From the NCBI GenBank assembly GCA_016718875.1, contig JADKBL010000015.1, positions 1 to 64,000 of the forward strand: a DNA stretch of 64,000 nucleotides, in the 5' to 3' direction. The notes below the pieces were generated by a model that worked only from the letters and a program-made list of their open reading frames with translations, was not told where the DNA came from and searched no databases. A program made the translations under genes and the position numbers. Origin of the DNA: Bacteroidota bacterium (lineage in GTDB: Bacteria; Bacteroidota; Bacteroidia; Bacteroidales; VadinHA17). Below are positions 57,228-64,000 of this stretch, piece by piece; position 1 is the stretch's first letter; each line of letters begins with the position of its first letter.

Positions 57228-58199
57228 ATGCCGCGCTCAAAGTATAAATTCAATCCGGAATCACTTAGTTTTGACAAGGTACGACTTGGCATCAGGGATA
57301 TTTTGCTCAGGTTTCTTGCCTATTTCATTGGTTCTGTTCTGATCGCATTTGTTTACTGGTTGGTTTTTGCAGCATTTTTTGATTCTCCAAAGGAGAAAGC
57401 TCTTGAGAGGGAGATCCAGCAGATGACAATACAGTACGACATGATCAACAGGGAGATGGCAAATGTGGAAAAAGTACTTGAGGGGCTGCAGAAAACAGAT
57501 GACAATCTTTACAGAACAATCTTTGAAGCAGAACCATTACCCGGAACTTTACGTGAGGGAGGGGTAGGAGGTGTCAACAGGTATACAAATCTGGAAGGAT
57601 ACTCGAACTCTGATATTGTAATTGAGACAACAAGCCGTCTCGACAAGATCCGCAAGAGGGTATATATGCAGTCAAAATCATTTGATGAGCTGATCCATCT
57701 GGCACAACGAAAGGAGGAAATGCTGAAGTCTGTTCCTGCTATTCTTCCGATTTCGAATGATGACCTTACAAGGACTGCCTCCGGATTTGGACTGAGGATA
57801 CACCCTATATACAAAATAACAAAATTCCATGCCGGAATGGATTTCACTGCCCCGGCCGGAACCGATATATATTCAACAGGAGACGGTGTTGTGACTGATG
57901 TTCAGGCTTCACAACGGGGACTGGGTAAACATATAATTATTGACCACGGTTTTGGATATTCCAGTGTATATGCTCATCTCAGCAATTTCAATGTGAGACG
58001 AGGACAGAAAGTGAAAAGGGGTGATGTTATTGGATATGTGGGCAATACAGGTACATCTGTTGCAAATCATCTGCATTATGAGATCAAACTAAACGGAAGA
58101 AATGTTGATCCCGTAAATTACTACTTTGAGGATCTCTCTCCTGCAGAATATGAGCGAATGATTGAAATAGCATCAAAAACAGGTCAGTCATTTGACTAG
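57228..58199 (+). CDS. M23 family metallopeptidase (LytM domain), membrane-anchored paralog
   Basis: 323 residues and parallel in layout to the gene before it. A basic N-terminus (MPRSKYKFNPESLSFDKVRL) leads into a membrane helix (FLAYFIGSVLIAFVYWLVF), a coiled region and a LytM domain. H201/D205 (FHAGMDF) and HLH at 281-283 are present, so it should be active on peptidoglycan crosslinks. The N-terminal SLSFDKVRLGIRDILLR is the typical Bacteroidota M23 opening. The MerR gene overlaps or follows closely. Confidence 0.9.
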   Translation: MPRSKYKFNPESLSFDKVRLGIRDILLRFLAYFIGSVLIAFVYWLVFAAFFDSPKEKALEREIQQMTIQYDMINREMANVEKVLEGLQKTDDNLYRTIFEAEPLPGTLREGGVGGVNRYTNLEGYSNSDIVIETTSRLDKIRKRVYMQSKSFDELIHLAQRKEEMLKSVPAILPISNDDLTRTASGFGLRIHPIYKITKFHAGMDFTAPAGTDIYSTGDGVVTDVQASQRGLGKHIIIDHGFGYSSVYAHLSNFNVRRGQKVKRGDVIGYVGNTGTSVANHLHYEIKLNGRNVDPVNYYFEDLSPAEYERMIEIASKTGQSFD

Positions 58200-58224
58200 T
58201 CTTGAAATAACTAAAAGCGTTATC

Positions 58225-58560
58225 ATGCCCTACAAGGAAATGAAAGTAGAAAAGCTCTATTATGCCATCGGAGAAGTGGCTGAGATGCTTAGTGTACCCG
58301 TATCAACAGTCCGGTTCTGGGAAAATGAATTCGATATCCTGAAACCGATGAAGAACAAAAAGGGGAACAGGCTTTTTACCCAGGCTGATGTCAGAAATCT
58401 CAAAATAATACATCACCTGGTAAAAGAGGAGGGGATGACACTTGACGGAGCAAGAAAAAGGTTATCAGGTAAATGGGATGAAACAGACAGTAAATACGAG
58501 ATCAGCGAGTCACTTCAGAAAATTAAAACAATCTTACTTGAAATAAGAGACAATATTTAA
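58225..58560 (+). CDS. MerR family transcriptional regulator
   Basis: 111 residues from the ATG at 58225; a TTG at 58192 overlapping the M23 gene is less likely. The N-terminal winged helix is KLYYAIGEVAEMLSVPVSTVRFWENEFDILKPMKNKKGNRLFTQADV, the MerR signature. A short dimerisation helix follows. No Cys-rich effector domain is present, so its signal is unknown. It lies just downstream of the two M23 genes and may be cotranscribed with them. Confidence 0.85.
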   Translation: MPYKEMKVEKLYYAIGEVAEMLSVPVSTVRFWENEFDILKPMKNKKGNRLFTQADVRNLKIIHHLVKEEGMTLDGARKRLSGKWDETDSKYEISESLQKIKTILLEIRDNI

Positions 58561-58652
58561 TAGCTCATTTCCCTTTTGCAGAACTCTGTTTCATTTCATC
58601 TTATTTTCACAGAGTTACACTTACAGGACAAAGGGTAACAGAATCAAGTCCG

Positions 58653-59747
58653 ATGAAACTAAAAGAAATTACAGGTTATCTTGACTCATCCATACCATTA
58701 TCATACCAGGAGGATTATGATAATTCAGGTCTTCAGGTAGGTGATCCGGACAGGGAAGTAAATTCAGCCCTGATTGCCCTGGATGTTACTGATGAAATAA
58801 TTGAAGAAGCTGTCGACTCCGGATGCGATCTTATAATTTCACATCATCCGCTGATTTTTTCAGGTATCAAAAGATTATCAGGCAGAAACTTCACAGAGAA
58901 ATTGGTAATAAAGGCTGTAAAAGGTGATATTGCCGTCTATTCAGCCCATACCAATCTTGATATTTTCAATGGAGGTGTAAGCAGAAAGATGGCAGAAAAA
59001 CTGAATCTTCAGAATGTAAAAGTACTTTCTCCACTTAAGGGCAAGCTTCTGAAGCTTGTTACATATATACCTGAAAATTACCTTGATGCAGTAAGGGAAT
59101 CAGTTTTTGAAGCTGGTGCAGGAGTAATAGGAAATTATGACTACTGCGGTTTTGTGACGCATGGAACCGGAAGTTACAGAGGCAATGAAAGCACTAATCC
59201 ATTTGCAGGAGAAAAGGGGAAACTTCACTTTGAAAAGGAGATAAGATTTGAGACCATACTCCTGTCTCATTTAAGGGGAAGGGTAATAAGAGCACTTTTA
59301 GATTCACATCCTTACGAGGAAGTCGCTTATGACATCTATTCACTTGAGAATAATAATGTTGATATCGGGCTTGGGTGTACCGGAGAATTGAATGATGCTG
59401 CCGGAGAAAAGGAGTTTCTGGAATTAGTCAGGAATATTTTTGGTTCAAAGGGATTAAGACATTCTAAATTAACAGGAAAGAGCATAAAAAAAATTGCCCT
59501 TTGCGGAGGATCAGGAGCATCACTTTTAAGAGAAGCAATCTCCTCAGGAGCTGATGCCTATATTACCGGTGATATAAAATACCACAATTATTTTGATGCT
59601 GAAAGTAAGGTCCTGCTTGTAGATGCGGGTCATTATGAGACTGAAAAATTCTCATCAGAAATAATATACGACCTAATTATCAAAAAATTCCCTAAATTTG
59701 CAGTCCGGTTTTCAAAAACAGATACGAATCCGATAAACTATTTGTAA
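58653..59747 (+). CDS. Nif3-like dinuclear metal-center protein
   Basis: 364 residues. Metal-site motifs of the NIF3 family are seen: YDNSGLQVGDP, SHHPLIFSGIKRL, AHTNLD and late DAGHYETE with SGADAYITGDIKYH. The family forms hexamers with two metals per subunit. It has been linked to GTP cyclohydrolase-like and other roles, and its true reaction is unsettled. The middle region, seen in longer members, is the inserted PII-like domain. The next gene starts 1 bp after the stop codon. Confidence 0.9.
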   Translation: MKLKEITGYLDSSIPLSYQEDYDNSGLQVGDPDREVNSALIALDVTDEIIEEAVDSGCDLIISHHPLIFSGIKRLSGRNFTEKLVIKAVKGDIAVYSAHTNLDIFNGGVSRKMAEKLNLQNVKVLSPLKGKLLKLVTYIPENYLDAVRESVFEAGAGVIGNYDYCGFVTHGTGSYRGNESTNPFAGEKGKLHFEKEIRFETILLSHLRGRVIRALLDSHPYEEVAYDIYSLENNNVDIGLGCTGELNDAAGEKEFLELVRNIFGSKGLRHSKLTGKSIKKIALCGGSGASLLREAISSGADAYITGDIKYHNYFDAESKVLLVDAGHYETEKFSSEIIYDLIIKKFPKFAVRFSKTDTNPINYL

Positions 59748-59748
59748 A

Positions 59749-60513
59749 ATGGAAAAAGTGAAATCACACGATTCAGAAATTTCAGTAGAAGACAGACTGA
59801 GAGCATTGTTTAGCCTTCAGCTGGTTGATTCAGAGATAGATAAAATAAAAACGCTCAGAGGTGAGTTACCACTTGAGGTGCAGGACCTTGAGGATGAAAT
59901 AGCCGGACTTGAAACCAGGCTTGGCAATTTCAAAGATGAGGTTGTTAATCTTGAAAAGTCGGTTACAAACAAGCATAATGAGATCGCAGCTGCAGAAGCG
60001 CTCATAAAAAAGTATGACGAACAGCAGAAAAATGTCAGAAACAACCGTGAATATGATTCACTTTCAAAGGAGATAGAGTACCAGAATCTTGAAATTGAAC
60101 TTTTCAATAAGAAAATCAGAGAATTCAATATCCAGATTGATGATAAAAAAGTTGTTATAGAAGAATCTGAAACTTTGCTGGCAGACCGCAAAACTGATCT
60201 TGATAATAAGAAATCAGAGCTTGATGAAATCATTTCCGATACCCAGAAGGAAGAGGAAGGGCTTTATAAGAAATCTGAAAAAGTTGAAGCAATAATTGAG
60301 GAGAGACTTCTGACTGCCTATAAAAGAATCCGCTCTAATGCAAGAAACGGATTGGCTGTAGTACCTGTTCAGAGAGATGCTTGCGGAGGCTGTTTCAATC
60401 AGATCCCGCCCCAGAGGCAGCTTGATATCAAATCGAGGAAAAAGATTATTGTGTGCGAATATTGCGGAAGAATTCTTGTTGATGATGAGATAATCAAAGA
60501 GGGACATATTTAG
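59749..60513 (+). CDS. Zinc-ribbon coiled-coil protein (DUF164/zf-RING_7 type)
   Basis: 254 residues: a long N-terminal coiled coil (about residues 15-190; LETRLGNFKDEVVNLEKSV) followed by a C4 zinc ribbon, DACGGCFNQIPPQRQ and VCEYCGRILVDD. The family is common in bacteria and often sits next to Nif3-like genes; its function is not established. It starts 1 bp after the Nif3-like gene, so the two are clearly one operon. A strong terminator follows. Confidence 0.88.
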   Translation: MEKVKSHDSEISVEDRLRALFSLQLVDSEIDKIKTLRGELPLEVQDLEDEIAGLETRLGNFKDEVVNLEKSVTNKHNEIAAAEALIKKYDEQQKNVRNNREYDSLSKEIEYQNLEIELFNKKIREFNIQIDDKKVVIEESETLLADRKTDLDNKKSELDEIISDTQKEEEGLYKKSEKVEAIIEERLLTAYKRIRSNARNGLAVVPVQRDACGGCFNQIPPQRQLDIKSRKKIIVCEYCGRILVDDEIIKEGHI

Positions 60514-60537
60514 TTTCCCTGAATTATAATCCATGAG

Positions 60538-60564
60538 GGGGCTTTCCAGGAAGCCCCTTTTTTT
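60538..60564 (+). terminator. Rho-independent terminator after the zinc-ribbon gene
   Basis: GGGGCTT (60538-60544) pairs with AAGCCCC (60551-60557) around a 6-base loop and is followed by seven Ts. Confidence 0.9.
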
Positions 60565-60603
60565 GTTTTTACTAACTTTACATCTACTAAAGCTAGTATT
60601 TAT

Positions 60604-62604
60604 ATGACAGCTGATTTTAAAAAACTTGTCTCCGAAGGGATTCCTGAAGAACTACCTGCAGCCAGGCCGCATGATCCAAAGATAAATCATGCCCCAAAAC
60701 GAAAACAGATACTTAGTACTGATGAGAAACGGCTGGCAGTAAGGAATGCATTAAGGTATTTCCCCTCAAAGTTTCATGCACTTCTTGCCCGGGAATTCGC
60801 GGAAGAACTGTATAACTACGGTCGTATCTATATGTACAGGTTCAGGCCCTATTATGATATTAAAGCAAGGAATATAAATGAGTTTCCTCATGTATCCAAA
60901 AGTGCTGGAGCAATAATGCTTATGATATCAAATAACCTCGACAATACTGTGGCACAGCATCCTCATGAACTGATTACTTATGGAGGAAATGGAGCTGTGT
61001 TTCAGAACTGGGCACAATACAGGCTTACTATGAAATACCTGTCGGAAATGACTGACGAGCAAACGCTTGTAGTATATTCAGGACACCCGATGGGACTTTT
61101 CCCCTCACATAAGGATGCACCCAGACTCGTAGTAACCAATGGAATGGTAATCCCCAACTATTCCTCACAGGATCACTGGGAGAAATTCAATGCGCTTGGA
61201 GTTTCCCAGTATGGTCAGATGACTGCAGGATCATATATGTATATAGGTCCACAGGGGATTGTTCATGGTACTACAATCACCATTCTCAATGCTGCACGAA
61301 TGACAATAGGAGATCATTTCAGAGGTAAGCTCTTTCTCTCTTCCGGTCTGGGAGGAATGTCAGGTGCTCAGCCTAAGGCAGCTGGTATTGCCGGCATGTT
61401 ATCTGTAATAGCTGAGGTGAATCCCAAAGCTATAGAAATGCGGTATTCTCAGGGGTGGGTTGATGAGGTTGTTACCAATATAAACGATCTGGTTAAAAGA
61501 GTTAGGGAAATTCAATCTGAAGGGAAAATAACATCCATCGCTTTTGCAGGAAATATTGTTGATGTATGGGAGAGGTTTGCTGATGAGAAAATAAGAGTAG
61601 ATATTGGTTCCGATCAGACTTCACTCCATAATCCATGGGCAGGAGGTTACTATCCGGCAGGATACAGCTTTGAGGAATCCGTAAGAATGATGTCGGAAGA
61701 GCCTGAGAGATTCAGGGAAGCTGTCAAATTATCACTAATAAGGCAGGTTGCGGCGATAAACCGGCATTCAACGGCAGGAACATATTTCTTTGATTATGGA
61801 AATGCCTTTCTGCTTGAGGCTTCACGGGCAGGTGCTGATGTTATGGGCGAAAATGGCACATTCAGGTACCCTTCATATGTGCAGGATATTATGGGGCCCC
61901 TTTGTTTTGATTTTGGCTTCGGCCCATTCAGATGGGTGTGCTGTTCAAATGATCCTGCTGACCTTGAAGTTACGGATAGTATTGCAATTGAGGTACTTGA
62001 GGGGATTGCTAAAACTGCTCCTGTGGAGATACAGAAGCAGCTTTCGGATAACATACACTGGATAAATGAAGCTGCAAAAAACAAGCTTGTGGTAGGATCA
62101 CAGGCGAGGATACTTTATGCTGATTCTCAGGGCAGAATCGCCTTAGCAGAAGCTTTTAACAAAGCTGTTTCAGATGGAAGGATATCCGGGCCTGTTGTAA
62201 TTGGAAGGGATCATCATGATGTATCCGGAACTGATTCACCCTTCAGGGAGACATCCAATATTTACGACGGTTCAAGCTTTACTGCCGACATGGCTGTTCA
62301 GAATGTGATAGGAGACGGTTTCCGAGGTGCAACTTGGATCTCACTCCATAATGGCGGCGGAGTAGGGTGGGGGGAAGTGATAAACGGAGGATTCGGGATG
62401 GTACTTGATGGCTCTGTGGAGTCTGCCAAAAGGCTTCGAAGTATGCTTCACTGGGATGTAAATAACGGAATTGCACGAAGAAGCTGGGCCAGAAACAAAG
62501 AGGCAATATTTGCAATAAAGCGGGAGATGGAGAGAACGCCTGAATTAAAGGTAACCCTGCCTAATATAGCAGATGATGAATTAATTGACAGTTTGTTTGC
62601 CTGA
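60604..62604 (+). CDS. hutU: Urocanate hydratase
   Basis: 666 residues, the length of the Bacteroidota form. Urocanase motifs include YGGNGAVFQNWAQYRLTMKYL, VYSGHPMGLFP, GQMTAGSYMYIGPQGIVHGT, SSGLGGMSGAQPKA and DQTSLHNPWAGGYYPAGYS. WCCSNDP and SLHNGGGVGWGEVINGGFGM follow. The enzyme hydrates urocanate to imidazolone propionate with tightly bound NAD+, the second step of histidine degradation. No hutH, hutI or hutG lies next to it in this window, so the pathway genes are dispersed or outside the window. Confidence 0.96.
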   Translation: MTADFKKLVSEGIPEELPAARPHDPKINHAPKRKQILSTDEKRLAVRNALRYFPSKFHALLAREFAEELYNYGRIYMYRFRPYYDIKARNINEFPHVSKSAGAIMLMISNNLDNTVAQHPHELITYGGNGAVFQNWAQYRLTMKYLSEMTDEQTLVVYSGHPMGLFPSHKDAPRLVVTNGMVIPNYSSQDHWEKFNALGVSQYGQMTAGSYMYIGPQGIVHGTTITILNAARMTIGDHFRGKLFLSSGLGGMSGAQPKAAGIAGMLSVIAEVNPKAIEMRYSQGWVDEVVTNINDLVKRVREIQSEGKITSIAFAGNIVDVWERFADEKIRVDIGSDQTSLHNPWAGGYYPAGYSFEESVRMMSEEPERFREAVKLSLIRQVAAINRHSTAGTYFFDYGNAFLLEASRAGADVMGENGTFRYPSYVQDIMGPLCFDFGFGPFRWVCCSNDPADLEVTDSIAIEVLEGIAKTAPVEIQKQLSDNIHWINEAAKNKLVVGSQARILYADSQGRIALAEAFNKAVSDGRISGPVVIGRDHHDVSGTDSPFRETSNIYDGSSFTADMAVQNVIGDGFRGATWISLHNGGGVGWGEVINGGFGMVLDGSVESAKRLRSMLHWDVNNGIARRSWARNKEAIFAIKREMERTPELKVTLPNIADDELIDSLFA

Positions 62605-62615
62605 GATTATAATTT

Positions 62616-63095
62616 TTACTTCCATGAAAGAAGAACAGCAGCTATTCCGATAATTCCTTCTTCACGTCCTGTGAATCCCATTTTTTCTGTTGTTGTTGCT
62701 TTGACAGTTACATTTTCAGATTCGGTAAACAGCAGTGATGATATAGTATTTCTCATCTCGGGAACATAAGGTGCTATCTTTGGTTTTTCCAGACAGACAG
62801 TGCAGTCTATATTAACCACCTTATATCCTTTTTCGCTGATTAATCCATATGTTCTTTTAAGGAGTATTTTACTGTCAATGCCTTTAAATTCGCTGCTGCT
62901 GTCGGGGAAATAATGACCGATATCCTGTAATCCTGCTGCACCAAGCAGGGCATCACAGATTGCATGTATTAATACATCTCCGTCAGAATGGGCCACACAT
63001 CCTTTCTCTGAAGGTATATTAACACCTCCGAGCCATAATTTCAGGCCTGTTTCAAGTCTGTGAAAATCAATTCCCTGGCCAATTCTTATCTTCAT
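62616..63095 (-). CDS. ispF: 2-C-methyl-D-erythritol 2,4-cyclodiphosphate synthase
   Basis: 159 residues with the IspF opening RIGQGIDFHRLE, zinc ligands D10 and H12 with a third His in AHSDGDVLIHAICDALLGA, and the C-terminal TTEKMGFTGREEGI. The enzyme cyclises CDP-methylerythritol 2-phosphate in the MEP isoprenoid route. The start overlaps the porV stop by 4 bp (ATGA), so translation is coupled to porV. Confidence 0.96.
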   Translation of the reverse strand: MKIRIGQGIDFHRLETGLKLWLGGVNIPSEKGCVAHSDGDVLIHAICDALLGAAGLQDIGHYFPDSSSEFKGIDSKILLKRTYGLISEKGYKVVNIDCTVCLEKPKIAPYVPEMRNTISSLLFTESENVTVKATTTEKMGFTGREEGIIGIAAVLLSWK

Positions 63096-64000
63096 CCTTT
63101 AGATTTACTGGCGTTACGAAGGGCGTTTATATCAAATGCCAGTGAAAACCGGAGTGTTCTGGCAAGAGGATGATTCTGAACAAGGGGCATCAGATAGGAA
63201 AAATCGAGTGTAAATGCGCTTAACCTGATACCTGCACCAGCAGTAAAATATTTACGGTTTCCTTTTGTTTCATGTTCATGAAAATAGCCGCCTCTGATTG
63301 CAAAAAGATTATTATACCAGTATTCGAGACCAGCGGCATACATAATCTCATGCAGCTCCTCTTTAAATCCTCCCGGAGCATCGCCGAATGACTGGAATAT
63401 AGCAACGGCAACTGCGACGTTGGGATCTTTTCCGGCAATGATACTGTCGGGATTTGCCGAGCTATATACCGGAGGGGTAGGGACCAGAAGCTTGTTGAGA
63501 TCGAGTGAAGCAGTAATCTTATTATAGCTGTCAAGCTCCATGGTAAGGGAGCTGCCGACTCTCATATTCATAGGAATAAAATCAGAAGTCTGTGAATCGG
63601 AATAGCTCATCTTTGCTCCTATATTGGAGAAGTTAAGCCCGACAGAGACATGTCCGTTCTTATCTGCAATTGAAATATCCTTATTATAATACCCTGAGAT
63701 ATCAGCAGCAAATGAAGTACCCGGTTTTGTAGCAACGCCTCCTGAGTACGACCCTCCTGTAAGGTTTGAATAAATAAACCTGAAGGCAATACCTCCTGCA
63801 AGGTTATCTGTGAATAATCTTGAATATCCAAGATCGAATGCGAATTCGTTGGGAGTAAATGTACGTTCGAGGTTACCAAACTCATCAGTAAAAGGTACAT
63901 CACCCAGAGAGGAATAGAGAAGGCTTGAGCTGACCACCTGCTTTTTATCTATCCTTGAATATCCCGAAAGCAATGCAATATTGATATCAGGTACCAGGGT
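63092..64000 (-). CDS. porV: Type IX secretion system outer-membrane protein PorV, 5'-truncated at the window edge
   Basis: The frame is open to the end of the window; the visible 303 residues are the C-terminal part. They include PorV-typical stretches: SGYSRIDKKQVVSSSLLYSSLGD, FTPNEFAFDLGYSRLFTDNLAGGIAFRFIYSNLTGG, VATKPGTSFAADISGYY and GLEYWYNNLFAIRGGYFHEH. PorV is a FadL-like barrel. In the T9SS it shuttles folded cargo from the secretion pore to the attachment complex with the PorU sortase. porU is a likely neighbour upstream, outside the window. ispF is coupled to its stop. Confidence 0.92.
   Translation of the reverse strand, partial: TLVPDINIALLSGYSRIDKKQVVSSSLLYSSLGDVPFTDEFGNLERTFTPNEFAFDLGYSRLFTDNLAGGIAFRFIYSNLTGGSYSGGVATKPGTSFAADISGYYNKDISIADKNGHVSVGLNFSNIGAKMSYSDSQTSDFIPMNMRVGSSLTMELDSYNKITASLDLNKLLVPTPPVYSSANPDSIIAGKDPNVAVAVAIFQSFGDAPGGFKEELHEIMYAAGLEYWYNNLFAIRGGYFHEHETKGNRKYFTAGAGIRLSAFTLDFSYLMPLVQNHPLARTLRFSLAFDINALRNASKSKG

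Overview
The window reads as chromosomal DNA of a Bacteroidota bacterium, most like the Bacteroidales/Marinilabiliales. Supporting signs are a PorV gene of the type IX secretion system (T9SS), PorE-like TPR/PD40/OmpA proteins, GWxTD, DUF6452/DUF6048 and DUF6249 families, promoters of the Bacteroidota form TTTG-N19-TAnnTTTG, few Shine-Dalgarno sequences, and lipoproteins with SC-type lipoboxes. It is gene-dense and mostly housekeeping. I see no prophage, insertion sequence, CRISPR array or rRNA.

Layout: 1-7.4 kb holds the end of an outer-membrane barrel gene, a lytic transglycosylase, uvrA, a LOG-family gene, an apparently frameshifted smpB, a Yip1-like membrane protein and miaA. 7.4-14.8 kb holds an S9 peptidase, recA, bcp, a TPR/SPOR protein, clpS and an ECF sigma/membrane-protein pair divergent from a DUF6249 gene. 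14.9-26.4 kb holds an MscS channel, a transaldolase-family protein, rlmB, a GWxTD lipoprotein, an acyl-ACP thioesterase, an ABC-F protein, a decayed secreted protein, a lipase-like lipoprotein and rlmD. 26.4-34.6 kb is bounded by two tRNA-Ser genes on opposite strands. Between them lie a TlpA-like protein, lactate permease, an envelope operon and a NupC transporter. 34.7-47.4 kb holds an M3 peptidase, an RlmN-family enzyme, a GNAT acetyltransferase and a four-gene array of paralogous TPR/PD40 periplasmic proteins. 47.6-64 kb holds an E2 acyltransferase, a GT2, recR, a sodium symporter, DUF6048/DUF6452, alaS, two M23 peptidases, a MerR regulator, a Nif3-like protein, a zinc-ribbon coiled-coil protein, hutU, ispF and porV.

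Two places stand out. The first is an operon at 29.3-32.8 kb. It joins an alpha-helical lipoprotein with a C-terminal Arg-Lys, a membrane-anchored YkuD enzyme whose ectodomain resembles that lipoprotein, a second canonical YkuD L,D-transpeptidase, and an unknown membrane protein. This looks like a candidate Bacteroidota counterpart of the Lpp/L,D-transpeptidase outer-membrane tether. The second is the pair of tRNA-Ser loci. Each has a short GC-rich palindrome (TCCGCC-N4-GGCGGA) in its 5' leader. Each is followed at its 3' end by the same kind of nested inverted repeat, ending in an identical 22-bp block. One locus also carries a partial pseudo-tRNA with the palindrome in its anticodon arm, and the other tRNA carries the palindrome as its variable arm.

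Much of the rest serves the cell envelope: a lytic transglycosylase, M23 peptidases, SPOR and OmpA proteins, L,D-transpeptidases and PorV. DNA repair (uvrA, recA, recR) and tRNA/rRNA modification (miaA, rlmB, rlmD, rlmN-like) are also well represented. All functional calls come from reading protein motifs; no database search was run.
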